Below are positions 33,821 to 42,991 of a stretch of DNA of 64,000 bases, piece after piece. How positions within the stretch are numbered: position 1 is the first letter of the stretch; each line of letters begins with the position of its first letter. The stretch comes from Patulibacter sp. SYSU D01012 (GTDB lineage Bacteria > Actinomycetota > Thermoleophilia > Solirubrobacterales > Solirubrobacteraceae). The DNA is taken from NCBI RefSeq assembly GCF_017916475.1, contig NZ_JAFMTB010000001.1, positions 496,001 to 560,000 on the forward strand, read 5' to 3'. The position numbers were made by a program, and so were the translations under genes. Below the pieces are notes generated by a model. That model saw nothing but the letters and a program-made list of their open reading frames with translations, was not told where the DNA came from and made no database searches.

Positions 33821-34555
33821 ATGTCGAGCGCCGCAGCGGGCCCGGACCCCGCGATCCACCTGGAGGCGCTCGTGCGCCGGCGCGGCGAGCGCCTGGTGCT
33901 GCGCGACCTGACGCTGGACGTCCCGGTCGGCGCGACGCTCGCGCTGCTGGGCCCGAACGGCGCCGGCAAGTCCACGCTGCTGCGCGTGCTGGCCGGGCTG
34001 ATGCGGCCCTCGCGCGGCACGTGCGTGGTCCTCGGCCGCCGCCTGCCGGGCGAGCGGTCCGCCGTCCGCGGGCGCGTGGGGTACCTGGCGCACGAGCCGA
34101 TGCTCTACCGCGACCTGTCCGTGCGGGAGAACCTGGAGCACCGCGCCCGCCTGCTGCGCGTCGGCGGGCCGCGCGCCGTGACCGCCCGCGTGGACGCGCT
34201 GCTCGACGCCTGCGGCCTGCGTCGCCGCGCCGCGTTCCCGGTCCATGCGCTCTCGCGCGGCCTGACCCAGCGCACGGCGGCGGCCGCGACGCTGCTCGCC
34301 GACCCCGAGCTGCTGCTCCTGGACGAGCCGCTCGCCAACCTGGATCCGGCCGGCACCGCCGACCTGGGCGCCCTGCTCGGCCCGCGGCCCGCCGGCGACG
34401 GCCGCCCGCCGCGCACGCGCGTGGTCGCCGGTCACGACCCCGACGCCGCGCTCGCCGAGGCCGACCTGGTCCTGGGGCTGCGCGACGGCGCGCCCGCGCT
34501 GCTGGCCGCGCCCGCCGGGATCACCGACGCCGAGATCGGGGCGCTGTACCGGTGA
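33821..34555 (+). CDS. ccmA: Haem exporter ATP-binding protein CcmA
   Basis: ABC ATPase of 244 aa, first gene of the ccm-hem operon. Walker A GPNGAGKST at 44-52, Walker B LLLLDEPLANLD, switch His in VVAGHD. The signature motif is LSRGLTQR where most ABC proteins have LSGGQ; divergence here is seen in CcmA. With CcmB and CcmC it forms the system that loads haem onto the periplasmic chaperone CcmE. It overlaps ccmB by GTGA. Confidence 0.9.
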   Translation: MSSAAAGPDPAIHLEALVRRRGERLVLRDLTLDVPVGATLALLGPNGAGKSTLLRVLAGLMRPSRGTCVVLGRRLPGERSAVRGRVGYLAHEPMLYRDLSVRENLEHRARLLRVGGPRAVTARVDALLDACGLRRRAAFPVHALSRGLTQRTAAAATLLADPELLLLDEPLANLDPAGTADLGALLGPRPAGDGRPPRTRVVAGHDPDAALAEADLVLGLRDGAPALLAAPAGITDAEIGALYR

Positions 34556-35235
34556 GCGCCTGGGTCGCCGACGTCCGGACGCTGCTGGCGCTGGAGTGGC
34601 GCCGCGAGCGCCGCGCGCCGCAGGTGCTGCCGACGATGCTGCTGTTCAGCATCGGCGCGTTCGTCCTCTTCCGCTTCGGCCTGCAGGACGGCTCGATCGC
34701 GGGCCCGCTCGCCGCGGGCGTGCTGCTCGTCACGACGCTGCTCGCGGCCCTGCTGGGCATCGGTCGGCTGTGGGCGGCCGAGGAGGACGAGGGCGGCCTG
34801 GACGCCTTCCGCCTGACCCCGGCGGCGGCCTCGGCGCTCGTCGCCGCCAAGGGCCTGGCGCTCTGGTCGTTCCTGCTCGCGCTGCACGTCGTGGCAGTCC
34901 CGGCGTTCGCGTTCCTCCTGCTCGGCGAGGGGCTCGACGCCTCGGCGATCCCGCGGGTGGCGGCCGGCGTGGTCCTCTGCGACCTAGGCATCGCCGTCAC
35001 GGGGGCGCTCGTCGGCGCGATCGCCGCCGCGGCGCGCTCCCGCGAGCTGCTCGTCCCCCTCCTGGCGGTGCCGCTGCTGATCCCGCTCGTGGCGCTGGCG
35101 TCCGAGGCGATCGCGCCGCTGCTCCTGTCCCCGGCGGAGGATCCGGAGGGGCGGTGGTGGCTGGGGCTGGCCCTGTACGATGGGGTGTTCCTGCTGGTCT
35201 GCTGGGCGGTCTCCGACGGCATCGTCGAGGACTGA
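34552..35235 (+). CDS. ccmB: Haem exporter permease CcmB
   Basis: Membrane protein of 227 aa with six predicted helices. Family features include the cytoplasmic N-terminus LLALEWRRERRAPQVLPTMLLF, the loop RLWAAEEDEGGLDAFRLTPAA, and LARSRELLVPLLAVPLLIPL-like helices. The GTG start overlaps ccmA's stop. It is the partner of the CcmA ATPase. Confidence 0.9.
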   Translation: MSAWVADVRTLLALEWRRERRAPQVLPTMLLFSIGAFVLFRFGLQDGSIAGPLAAGVLLVTTLLAALLGIGRLWAAEEDEGGLDAFRLTPAAASALVAAKGLALWSFLLALHVVAVPAFAFLLLGEGLDASAIPRVAAGVVLCDLGIAVTGALVGAIAAAARSRELLVPLLAVPLLIPLVALASEAIAPLLLSPAEDPEGRWWLGLALYDGVFLLVCWAVSDGIVED

Positions 35236-35249
35236 CCGGCCCTCCGACG

Positions 35250-35981
35250 ATGCCCTACGCCCGTCGCCTCCTCCCCCTGACGCTCGCGACCGCCGCCATC
35301 GTGGTGGTGTGGATCCTGTTCGCGGCCGTGATCGCGCCGACGGACGCGACCGAGGGCCTGCGTCAGCGCCTGACGTACCTGCACCCCGCGTTCGCGATCG
35401 TCACGCTCGTCGCCTTCGTCGCCGGCGCGTTCTTCGGCTGGCAGCACCTGAAGAGCGACCGGCCGCTCGACGACCTGCGCGCCTACGTGGCGATCCACCT
35501 GGGGCAGATCTTCTGCGTGATCGCCCTGGTCACCGGCGGCATCTGGGGCCAGGCCGCGTGGGGCAAGTGGTGGGACTGGGGCGAGCCCGTGCTCGTCACC
35601 TTCCTCATCATCTTCCTGCTCTACGCGACGTACCAGCCGATGCGGTTCGCGATCGAGGACCCGGAGCGCCAGGCGCGCACGGCGTCCGTCTTCGCCGTCT
35701 CCGCGGGCATCTTCGCCCCGGTCTGCTTCGGCGTCGTGCGGATGACGACGAACCTGCTGCACCCGCAGCCGCTGAACGACCCGGGCTCCAACCTGCCCGG
35801 CACCGCCGGCGTCGCGTTCGCCCTCTCCGTGCTCGCGCTGATCGCCGTCTTCGTGACGCTCTGGCACCTCGAGCTCGTCCACAAGAGCACGCGGATCCGC
35901 CTGCGGCAGCTGCAGCGCCGCGTCGAGGGCGAGGACGCCGTGCCGCTCGTGGCCCGTGCCTCGTCCCCCGTCACCCTCTAG
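35250..35981 (+). CDS. ccmC: Cytochrome c biogenesis protein CcmC
   Basis: Membrane protein of 243 aa that binds haem and delivers it to CcmE. Six helices, the haem-handling WWD motif (WGKWWDWGEPVL) on the outer face, and conserved outward histidines in YLHPAFA and NLLHPQPL. The ATG is 15 bp after the ccmB stop. The C-terminal tail of about 40 charged residues may contact CcmD. Confidence 0.92.
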   Translation: MPYARRLLPLTLATAAIVVVWILFAAVIAPTDATEGLRQRLTYLHPAFAIVTLVAFVAGAFFGWQHLKSDRPLDDLRAYVAIHLGQIFCVIALVTGGIWGQAAWGKWWDWGEPVLVTFLIIFLLYATYQPMRFAIEDPERQARTASVFAVSAGIFAPVCFGVVRMTTNLLHPQPLNDPGSNLPGTAGVAFALSVLALIAVFVTLWHLELVHKSTRIRLRQLQRRVEGEDAVPLVARASSPVTL

Positions 35982-36008
35982 CCGGCCGCGACCCCGAAGC
36001 CCCCGCCC

Positions 36009-36263
36009 GTGCACGCACCCGCTCTCCTCGCCCAGGCCTCCGACTCCGGCAGCCCCGCCTACGTCGTCGCGGCGGTCGTCGTCGTCGGCGTCGTGCTGCT
36101 CGCCTACCTGGCGATCGTGGCGCTGCGCGTGCGCGACTCCGCGCGCCGGCTCGAGGCGCTCGAGGAGCGGCTGGACCAGGCCGCGGACCACGCGACGACG
36201 GTCCCCGGCCCCCCGACCGCCGTGGCGGCGGAGGACCCGAACGCCCTGGGGGCACGCCGGTGA
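36009..36263 (+). CDS. Small CcmD-like membrane protein
   Basis: Protein of 84 aa from GTG with one strong helix (AAVVVVGVVLLAYLAIVAL) and a charged cytoplasmic helix (RLEALEERLDQAA). Size, topology and position right after ccmC match CcmD, which stabilises the CcmABC complex. Sequence identity in this family is too low to be sure. Overlaps hemA by GTGA. Confidence 0.7.
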   Translation: MHAPALLAQASDSGSPAYVVAAVVVVGVVLLAYLAIVALRVRDSARRLEALEERLDQAADHATTVPGPPTAVAAEDPNALGARR

Positions 36264-37654
36264 ACGAGCTGCTCGTCCTCGGGCTCTCGCACAAGACGGC
36301 GCCCGTCGCCGTCCGCGAGCGCCTCTCCGTCACGCAGACGCAGCTCGAGCGGATGCTCGCCGACCTGCACGCCTCCCCGGACGTGAACGAGGCCGCGATC
36401 CTCTCGACGTGCAACCGCACCGAGGTCTACCTGGTCGTCGGCGACCCGGTCGAGGCCGAGGGCGAGCTGCTGCGCTCGATCGCGAAGAGCTCGCGGATCC
36501 GGCCGACGGAGCTGGCGAACCTCGTCTACGCGCCGCGCAACTGCGACGCGGCGCGGCACCTGTACCGCGTGACGAGCGGCCTGGACTCGATGGTCCTGGG
36601 CGAGTACGAGGTGCAGGGCCAGGTCAAGCGCGCGTACGAGACGGCGCTGCACCGCGGCACCACCGGGCCGATGCTCAACCGGCTGTTCAAGGCCGCGCTG
36701 CGCACCGGCAAGCGGGTGCGGACCGAGACGACGCTCTCCGAGCGCCGGACGAGCGTCGCCTCCGTCGCGGTCGACCTGGCCGCCGAGCGGGTGGGGCACC
36801 TCGAGGACCGCAAGGTCATGATCATCGGCGCCGGCGAGACGGCCGAGCTGACGGCCCAGGCGTTCGCGGCCCAGGGGGTGCGGACGCTCTTCGTCTCCAA
36901 CCGCCACGCCGACCGCGCCCGCGCGCTGGCCGAGCGGTTCGGCGGCCGCGTCGGCGCGCTGACGGACCTGGCCGAGCAGCTCGAGGAGGCCGACGTCGTC
37001 ATCTCGTCGACCGGCTCGCCGCACCCCGTGCTCGAGGCCGAGGAGCTCGCGACCGTGATGGCGGCGCGCCCCGACCGGCCGCTCGTGCTCATCGACATCG
37101 CCGTCCCGCGCGACATCGACCCGGAGTGCGGCCGCCTGCCCGGCGTGACGCTCTACGACATCGACGACCTGCAGGCCGTCGTGGCGCAGAACCTGGCCGA
37201 CCGCGGATCCGAGGCGCAGATCGCCGAGGAGATCGTCGAGCAGGAGATCCACGCGTTCGCGCGCTGGATGGGCCAGATGGAGATCACGCCGACGATCGTC
37301 GACCTGCGCACGCGGGCGACGGACATCGTCGAGGCGGTGCTGGCCGAGAACGAGGGCCGCTGGGAGTCCGCCAGCGCGGCCGACGTCGCGCGGATGGAGC
37401 GCGCCGCGCGCACCGTCGTCCAGCGGCTGCTGCACGAGCCCACGGTGCGGCTGAAGCAGGCCCGCGACCGCGACGACGCGCACGGCCAGGTCGAGGTGCT
37501 GCGCGAGCTGTTCGCGCTCGACGAGCCCGACCACGCGTCCGCGCCCGCCGACGCGCCGCGCACCCAGATCCCGTGCCCCCACGCGATGGCGCCGGCCGAC
37601 CCGGTCCCGGACAACCTGCGGGCGCTCGCCGTCCGCCGCGCCGCCGGATCGTGA
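36260..37654 (+). CDS. hemA: Glutamyl-tRNA reductase
   Basis: Enzyme of 464 aa making glutamate-1-semialdehyde, the first step of C5-pathway tetrapyrrole synthesis, with NADPH. Catalytic Cys51 is in STCNRTE, the substrate domain has GLSHKTAPV and MVLGEYEVQGQVK, the NADPH domain has MIIGAGETAEL, and a C-terminal dimerisation helix follows. The last 40 residues (HASAPADAPRTQIPCPHAM part) are an extension with a single CPH motif. Translational coupling (GTGA) on both sides. Confidence 0.96.
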   Translation: MNELLVLGLSHKTAPVAVRERLSVTQTQLERMLADLHASPDVNEAAILSTCNRTEVYLVVGDPVEAEGELLRSIAKSSRIRPTELANLVYAPRNCDAARHLYRVTSGLDSMVLGEYEVQGQVKRAYETALHRGTTGPMLNRLFKAALRTGKRVRTETTLSERRTSVASVAVDLAAERVGHLEDRKVMIIGAGETAELTAQAFAAQGVRTLFVSNRHADRARALAERFGGRVGALTDLAEQLEEADVVISSTGSPHPVLEAEELATVMAARPDRPLVLIDIAVPRDIDPECGRLPGVTLYDIDDLQAVVAQNLADRGSEAQIAEEIVEQEIHAFARWMGQMEITPTIVDLRTRATDIVEAVLAENEGRWESASAADVARMERAARTVVQRLLHEPTVRLKQARDRDDAHGQVEVLRELFALDEPDHASAPADAPRTQIPCPHAMAPADPVPDNLRALAVRRAAGS

Positions 37655-38589
37655 TCCGGCTCGGCAGCCGCCGCAGCCCGCTCGCGCTCGTCCAGGCGAA
37701 CGCCGTCGCGGACGCGCTGCGCGCCGCGGGGCACCAGGTCGAGATCGTCGAGATCGTCACGACGGGCGACCGGCACCGCGCGGCGCCCGACAAGGCGAAG
37801 TGGGTGACCGAGCTCGAGCGCGCGCTCGCGGCCGGCGACGTCGACCTGGCCGTCCACTCCGCCAAGGACGTCCCCGGCGACATCCCCGACGGCCTGGCGC
37901 TCGTCGCGGCGTCGCGGCGCGAGGACCCGCTCGACGTGCTCGTCGGCGCGGAGTCGCTCGACGCGCTCCCCGACGGCGCCCGCGTGGGGACCGCCAGCCT
38001 GCGCCGCGCCGCCCAGGTGCTCGCCACCCGCCGCGACCTGCGGATCGTCGAGACCCGCGGCAACGTCGACACCCGCCTTGGCCGACTCGCGGCCGACCAC
38101 CCGGACCGCGTCGACGCGGTGATCCTGGCGGCCGCCGGACTGGAGCGGCTGGGCCGCCGGCCCGCGCACGCGGCCCCGCTCGTCGGCCCCGCCTTCGTCC
38201 CCGCGCCCGGCCAGGGCACCCTGGCGCTCGAGGCCCGGGCGGACGACGCCGCGATCGCGCGGGCCGTCGCCGTCGTCCACGACCCCGGCACCTGGGACTG
38301 CCTCGTCGCCGAGCGCGCGGTCGCCCGCGACCTGGGAGCGGACTGCACCAGCGCGGTCGGCGCCTACTGCCGGCGCACCCCCGACGGCCTGCGGCTGGCC
38401 GGCTTCGTCGGCGCGCCCGACGGCTCGGGCTGGGTCGTGGACGAGCAGACGGGGGAGGACCCCGAGACCCTCGGCGCCCGCGTCGCCGAGCGCCTGCGCC
38501 GCGCCGGCGCGGACGAGCTGCTCGAGGCCGCCCGCCGCCAGCACCCGCCCATCCCCGAGCAGCCCCACCGAGAGGAGCGCCCCGCGTGA
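37651..38589 (+). CDS. hemC: Porphobilinogen deaminase (hydroxymethylbilane synthase)
   Basis: Enzyme of 312 aa that joins four porphobilinogens. Catalytic Asp73 is in VHSAKDVP, the arginine-rich substrate loop in GTASLRRAAQVL and ETRGNVDTRL, and Cys232 in ADCTSAVGAY carries the dipyrromethane cofactor. Length is typical. Coupled to hemA and to the next gene by 4-bp overlaps. hemB and hemL are not in the window. Confidence 0.96.
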   Translation: MIRLGSRRSPLALVQANAVADALRAAGHQVEIVEIVTTGDRHRAAPDKAKWVTELERALAAGDVDLAVHSAKDVPGDIPDGLALVAASRREDPLDVLVGAESLDALPDGARVGTASLRRAAQVLATRRDLRIVETRGNVDTRLGRLAADHPDRVDAVILAAAGLERLGRRPAHAAPLVGPAFVPAPGQGTLALEARADDAAIARAVAVVHDPGTWDCLVAERAVARDLGADCTSAVGAYCRRTPDGLRLAGFVGAPDGSGWVVDEQTGEDPETLGARVAERLRRAGADELLEAARRQHPPIPEQPHREERPA

Positions 38590-40127
38590 CCGACGCCCCG
38601 GCCCCCGGCACCGCCTACCTGATCGGCGCCGGCCCCGGCGACCCCGGGCTGATGACCGCCCGGGCGCTCGAGGTCATCGCGTCCGTCGACGTCGTCCTCT
38701 ACGACCAGCTCATCCCGCCGACCGCGCTCGACGGCGCGCGTCCCGACGCCGAGCTGGTCGACGTCGGCAAGCGCGGCGGCGGCAAGCAGGTGCCGCAGGC
38801 CCAGACCGAGGCGCTGCTCGTCGAGCACGCGCTCGCCGGCCGGTCCGTCGCGCGGGTGAAGGGCGGCGACCCGTTCGTCTTCGGGCGCGGCGGCGAGGAG
38901 GCCCAGCGCCTGCGCGCCCGCGGCATCCCCTACGAGATCGTCCCCGGCGTGACCGCCGGCATCGCCGGCCCCGCCTACGCCGGCATCCCGGTCACGCACC
39001 GCGAGCACGCCCCCGGCGTCGCGTTCGTCACCGGGCACGAGGACCCGTCCAAGCCCGAGTCGACGATCGACTGGGAGGGCCTGGCGCGCTTCCCCGGCAC
39101 CCTCGTCTTCTACATGGGCGTGCGCCGCCTGCCGCAGATCGCCGCGTCGCTGACGGCGGCGGGCCGTCCCGCGGACCAGCCCGCCGCGGTCGTGCAGTCC
39201 GGCACCCTGCCGGGCCAGCGCGTGGTGACGGGCACCCTGGGGACGATCGCCGAGGTCGCGGCGCAGGCCGGCATCCAGGCCCCGGCCGTCACCGTCGTGG
39301 GCGGCGTCGCCGGCCTGCGCGACGAGCTCCGGTGGTTCGAGGACCGGCCCCTCTTCGGCCGCTCCGTCGCCGTCACGCGCGCCCGCGCGCAGGCGTCCGG
39401 GCTGGCCCGCCGCCTGCGCGCCCTCGGGGCCGACGTCGTCGAGACGCCGACGATCCGCACCCGCTCCCTCGGGGCGGAGCTGCCGGACCTGGCCGACGTC
39501 GACGTCCTGGCGATCACCTCACCGAACGGTGCCCGCGAGCTCGTCGCCGCGCTGCTGCGCTCCGGGCGCGACCTGCGCGACCTGTACGGCACGACGATCG
39601 CCGCCGTCGGCCCCGGCACCGCGCGGGTGCTGCGCGAGCACGGCCTGCACGCCGACCTCGTGCCCGAGACGTACACGGGCGAGGCGCTCGCCGCGCTCAT
39701 CGGCCGGGACCGCGCCGACGCGTCGCGCCGCGAGCGGCCCCTGCGCGCGCTGCTCGCCCGGGCGGCCGCGGCGGGCGACGCGCTGCCCGACGGCCTGCGC
39801 GCCGCGGGGATCGCGGTCGACGAGGTCGCGCTGTACGAGACCGTCGCCGAGCCGCTGGCCGACGACGCGCTCGAGGCGCTGCAGCACGTGGACTACGTGA
39901 CGTTCACGTCGGCGTCCACGGCCGGGTTCCTCGCCGACGCGGGCGGGATCGCCGACCCGGCGGGGCCGCACGGCCGGCTGCCGGTGGGGCCGGGCACGCG
40001 CGTCGTCTCGATCGGCCCCGTCACCACCGCGGCGCTCGCCGAGATCGGCGCCACCCCGGCGGTCGAGGCGGACGAGGCGACGATCGACGGCCTGATCGCC
40101 GCGCTCGTCGCCGACGCCGCGCGCTGA
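38586..40127 (+). CDS. Uroporphyrinogen-III C-methyltransferase / uroporphyrinogen-III synthase fusion
   Basis: Bifunctional protein of 513 aa (CobA-HemD). Residues about 10-255 form the SUMT domain: YLIGAGPGDPGLMTARAL, YDQLI, VRKGGDPFVFGRGGEEAQ (VKGGDPFVFGRG), VTAGIAGPAYAGIPVTHR. Residues about 262-510 form HemD (SVAVTRARAQASGLARRL, VDVLAITSPNGARE, VTFTSASTAGF, VSIGPVTTAAL). It sits at the branch between haem and siroheme/cobalamin. Together with the SirC-like protein at 26963 it could complete sirohydrochlorin synthesis. Confidence 0.95.
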   Translation: MTDAPAPGTAYLIGAGPGDPGLMTARALEVIASVDVVLYDQLIPPTALDGARPDAELVDVGKRGGGKQVPQAQTEALLVEHALAGRSVARVKGGDPFVFGRGGEEAQRLRARGIPYEIVPGVTAGIAGPAYAGIPVTHREHAPGVAFVTGHEDPSKPESTIDWEGLARFPGTLVFYMGVRRLPQIAASLTAAGRPADQPAAVVQSGTLPGQRVVTGTLGTIAEVAAQAGIQAPAVTVVGGVAGLRDELRWFEDRPLFGRSVAVTRARAQASGLARRLRALGADVVETPTIRTRSLGAELPDLADVDVLAITSPNGARELVAALLRSGRDLRDLYGTTIAAVGPGTARVLREHGLHADLVPETYTGEALAALIGRDRADASRRERPLRALLARAAAAGDALPDGLRAAGIAVDEVALYETVAEPLADDALEALQHVDYVTFTSASTAGFLADAGGIADPAGPHGRLPVGPGTRVVSIGPVTTAALAEIGATPAVEADEATIDGLIAALVADAAR

Positions 40128-40137
40128 GCGGCACGTC

Positions 40138-40167
40138 GGCCGCGCCCTCCGGGCTGGCGGCGCGGCC
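40138..40167. terminator. Hairpin at the end of the ccm-hem operon
   Basis: Perfect 9-bp arms (40138-40146 and 40159-40167) around a 12-base loop, in the 51-bp gap between the convergent cobA/hemD and GNAT genes. Probably terminates both. No U-tract. Confidence 0.6.
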
Positions 40168-40178
40168 CGTCGGCCCGG

Positions 40179-40715
40179 TCAGCGGGGCTCGGCCGGCGGG
40201 TCGACGTCGGCACCGAGCGGACGCGCCATCCACGCCACGTCGTGCCACGCGCCGTGCTTCCAGCCCACCCGCCGGAAGACGCCGGCGGGCTCGAACCCCA
40301 TGGCGCGGTGCAGGCCCTCGCTGCCGGGGTTGGGCAGCGTCATGCCGCCGAACGCCCGGCGGTACCCGCGCTGCTCCAGGCGCGCCAGCAGGGCGGCGTA
40401 CAGCGCCCGGCCGGCGCCCGTTCGGCGGCGCCCGGTCTCCAGGTAGACGCTGACCTCGCACGCCCACCGGTACGCCGCGCGGTCCTTGAACGGTCCGGCG
40501 TAGGCGTAGCCGGCGACGCGTCCGGCGTCCTCCAGCACGAGCCAGGCGTGGCGCCGCTGCGCCGCCGCGATCCGGACCGCCAGCTCGTCCGCCGACGGGG
40601 CGTCGGTCTCGAAGGTGACGGCCGTGTCGCTCACGTACGGCGCGTAGATCGCCGCGCACGCCGCGGCATCGTCGGGCGTGGCGTCGCGGATCGAGCGGTG
40701 CGGCGGCACGGGCAT
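40179..40715 (-). CDS. GNAT acetyltransferase, phosphinothricin-acetyltransferase-like
   Basis: Protein of 178 aa. It shows the PAT/Bar-type pattern: IRDATPDDAAACAAIYAPYV, TFETDAPSADEL, GYAYAGPFKDRAAYRWACEVSVYL and the acetyl-CoA loop RRRTGAGRALYAALL. Related enzymes acetylate phosphinothricin, methionine sulfone or other amines; the real substrate is unknown. It is divergent from an XRE-cupin regulator that may control it. Confidence 0.88.
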   Translation of the reverse strand: MPVPPHRSIRDATPDDAAACAAIYAPYVSDTAVTFETDAPSADELAVRIAAAQRRHAWLVLEDAGRVAGYAYAGPFKDRAAYRWACEVSVYLETGRRRTGAGRALYAALLARLEQRGYRRAFGGMTLPNPGSEGLHRAMGFEPAGVFRRVGWKHGAWHDVAWMARPLGADVDPPAEPR

Positions 40716-40739
40716 GTTCCGATAGTAGTCCCTTGCTGT

Positions 40740-40749
40740 CACTATAGTG
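40740..40749. promoter_or_regulatory. Palindrome at the start of the XRE-cupin gene
   Basis: CACTATAGTG, perfect over 10 bp, with GTC and GAC flanking it. It covers a possible GTG start at 40747 and ends 4 bp before the ATG at 40753. The AT-rich core in a GC-rich genome marks the divergent promoter region. A likely operator for the XRE-cupin protein. Confidence 0.6.
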
Positions 40750-40752
40750 GAC

Positions 40753-41316
40753 ATGACGTCGGACGATCTGACCGCCGCCCTTGCCGGGGAGCTGCGCGAC
40801 GCCCGGGCGGCGCAGGGGCTGTCGGTGGCCGCCCTCGCCGAGCGCTCCGGCGTCTCGCGGGCGATGATCGCCAAGGTCGAGCGGGGCGAGGCGCAGCCCA
40901 CGGCCGTGCTGCTGGGCCGCCTGGTCGCCGCGCTCGGGCTGACGCTCTCCGAGCTGCTGGGGCGCGTCGAGGGCGGTGACCAGCGGCTGCGCCGCGCGGC
41001 CGACCAGCCGCGCTGGACCGACCCGGCCAGCGGCCTGCGCCGCCGGGCCCTGTCGCCGCCCGGCACGCCGCTCGAGCTCGTCGAGGTGGAGCTGCCGCCG
41101 GGCGCCGGCGTCCGCTACCCGGCGGACGCCGCGACGTACGTGCATCAGCAGGTCTGGGTGCTCGACGGGGCGCTGGACGTGACGGAGGGGTCGCGGGAGC
41201 ACCGGCTGCGGGCCGGCGACTGCCTGGCGTTCGGTGGCCCGACGGCGAACGCCTTCCGCACCGCAGGCCCGGGGCCGTGCCGGTATCTCGTGGCGATGAC
41301 GGCGCGTCGCGGCTGA
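40753..41316 (+). CDS. XRE-family regulator with cupin domain
   Basis: Protein of 187 aa. Helix-turn-helix near the N-terminus (LRDARAAQGLSVAALAERSG, SRAMIAKVERGEAQPTAVLL) and a C-terminal cupin (LVEVELPPGAGVRYPAD, HQQVWVLDGALDVTEG, LRAGDCLAFG). ATG at 40753 is preferred to GTG at 40747. It is divergent from the GNAT gene with 37 bp between starts, and is one of three XRE-cupin regulators in the window. Confidence 0.9.
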   Translation: MTSDDLTAALAGELRDARAAQGLSVAALAERSGVSRAMIAKVERGEAQPTAVLLGRLVAALGLTLSELLGRVEGGDQRLRRAADQPRWTDPASGLRRRALSPPGTPLELVEVELPPGAGVRYPADAATYVHQQVWVLDGALDVTEGSREHRLRAGDCLAFGGPTANAFRTAGPGPCRYLVAMTARRG

Positions 41317-41329
41317 CCCGGCCCCGCGG

Positions 41330-42904
41330 TCAGATCTCGAGCCGCTGGTCCTCCAGGTCGAGCTCGCGCACCAGGGCGTGCACCACCTCGTCGGACACCC
41401 GACCCTCGTCCCGCAGGGCGACGAGCGCCGCGCGCTGGGTGTCGAGCACGTCGCGCAGCGTCCGCTGGTACGCGAGGGACCGCTCGTGCAGGTCCTCGTC
41501 GCCGTCCTCCACCGCCAGCCAGCCCGCGCGCTGCGCCGCCCGGCGGTAGCGGAACTCGTGCAGCCCCTGCAGGCGGTCGATCGTGTCCGCGCGCGTCCAC
41601 GGCTCGGCCCGCAGCTGCTCGAGCCGGTCGACGGCCGCCCGCGCCGCGAGCTTGCGGGCCAGGTACTCCTCGCGCAGGGGGCCGGGGTCGTCCTCGACGC
41701 CGAGCACCCGGATGAGCGCCGGGAAGGTCAGGCCCTGGCCGACGAGCGTGGCCAGGATGACGCAGACCGTCAGGAAGACGAGCAGATCGCGCTCGGGGAA
41801 GCCCGCCGGCAGGGCGAGCGCCGCCGCGAGCGACACCGCGCCGCGCAGGCCGGCCCAGGCCAGCAGCGTCCGTGGGCGCCAGCCGACGCGGCGCGCCACC
41901 TGCTGCGGCCGCCGGTCCAGCGCCCGCACGACGTAGGGGGCGGTGTGCACCCACAGCAGCCGCACGGCGATCACCGTCGCCGCGACGAGCAGGCCGAGGC
42001 CGATCAGGGTGCCGGCCGAGCGGTCCTGGTCCTCGAGGATCCCGGGCAGCTGCAGCCCCACCAGGACGAACAGCACCGCGTTCAGCAGGAAGACGAGGAC
42101 GTCCCAGAAGGCGGCGCCCTGCAGCCGCGCCGCCGGGCTCGACAGCTCGCCGACGCGGTGCCCGGTGGCCAGGCCCACGACGACTGCCGCCAGCACGCCC
42201 GAGACGCCGAGCTGCTCCGCGGGCAGGTACGCCACGAAGCCCGCGCCGAGCGACACCGTGACGTGCAGGACGGGGTCGTCCATCCGCCGCAGCACCCAGC
42301 CCACCGCGACGGCCGCCACCAGGCCGACGGCCACGCCGCCCACGACGTCCTGGGCGAAGCCGCCGACCGCCTCGGGCGCGCTGAAGGTGCCGCCGACCGC
42401 CACCCCCACCGCGGTGCCGTACGCCACGAGGGCCGTGCCGTCGTTGACGAGCGACTCGCCCTCGATCACGGCGATCAGGCGGCGGGGCAGCCCCTGGCGG
42501 CGCGCGATCGCGATGGCGGCGAGGGGGTCGGTCGGCGAGACGACCGCCCCGAACGCGAACGCGACGGCCCAGGGCAGGTCGGGCACCGCCGCGTGGAGCA
42601 CCACCGCGACGCCGGCCATCGTCGCCAGCACGATCCCGACGGCGCTCAGCGCGATCGTGCGCGCGTCCGCCCGCAGCTCGCGCACGGACGCGAAGAACGC
42701 CTCGTGGAAGAGCAGCGGCGGCAGGAACAGCAGCAGCACGAGGTCGGGATCCAGCTCGACGTGCGGTACGCCGGGGACGAAGCCGAGCGCGATCCCGCCG
42801 AGCACGAGCAGGATCGGGTACGGCACGCGCAGCGCCTGGGCCAGGACGGTCAGCGCCGTGACGGCGACGAGGAGGAAGAGCAGGAGCAGGTCGAGGTGGT
42901 GCAC
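41330..42904 (-). CDS. Na+/H+ antiporter, CPA1 family
   Basis: Membrane antiporter of about 524 aa. Around 12 helices; the ion-binding segment is in GAVVSPTDPLAAIAIAR and the conserved Arg/Gly helix in LLAWAGLRGAVSLAAALALP. A cytoplasmic helical tail of about 120 residues follows (LREEYLARKLAARAAVDRLEQ part). The GTG at 42904 starts just at the first helix; longer readings to 43045 add an Arg/Pro-rich stretch. Divergent from the giant secreted protein. Confidence 0.92.
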   Translation of the reverse strand: MHHLDLLLLFLLVAVTALTVLAQALRVPYPILLVLGGIALGFVPGVPHVELDPDLVLLLFLPPLLFHEAFFASVRELRADARTIALSAVGIVLATMAGVAVVLHAAVPDLPWAVAFAFGAVVSPTDPLAAIAIARRQGLPRRLIAVIEGESLVNDGTALVAYGTAVGVAVGGTFSAPEAVGGFAQDVVGGVAVGLVAAVAVGWVLRRMDDPVLHVTVSLGAGFVAYLPAEQLGVSGVLAAVVVGLATGHRVGELSSPAARLQGAAFWDVLVFLLNAVLFVLVGLQLPGILEDQDRSAGTLIGLGLLVAATVIAVRLLWVHTAPYVVRALDRRPQQVARRVGWRPRTLLAWAGLRGAVSLAAALALPAGFPERDLLVFLTVCVILATLVGQGLTFPALIRVLGVEDDPGPLREEYLARKLAARAAVDRLEQLRAEPWTRADTIDRLQGLHEFRYRRAAQRAGWLAVEDGDEDLHERSLAYQRTLRDVLDTQRAALVALRDEGRVSDEVVHALVRELDLEDQRLEI

Positions 42905-42991
42905 GGCGGTCGTCCGGTGGGGGCGCGGAAGAGCGTAGGGGGCCGGGCGGCGCCTTCCCGTCGCCCGGGGGCGCGCGCCGCCTGGACGAGT

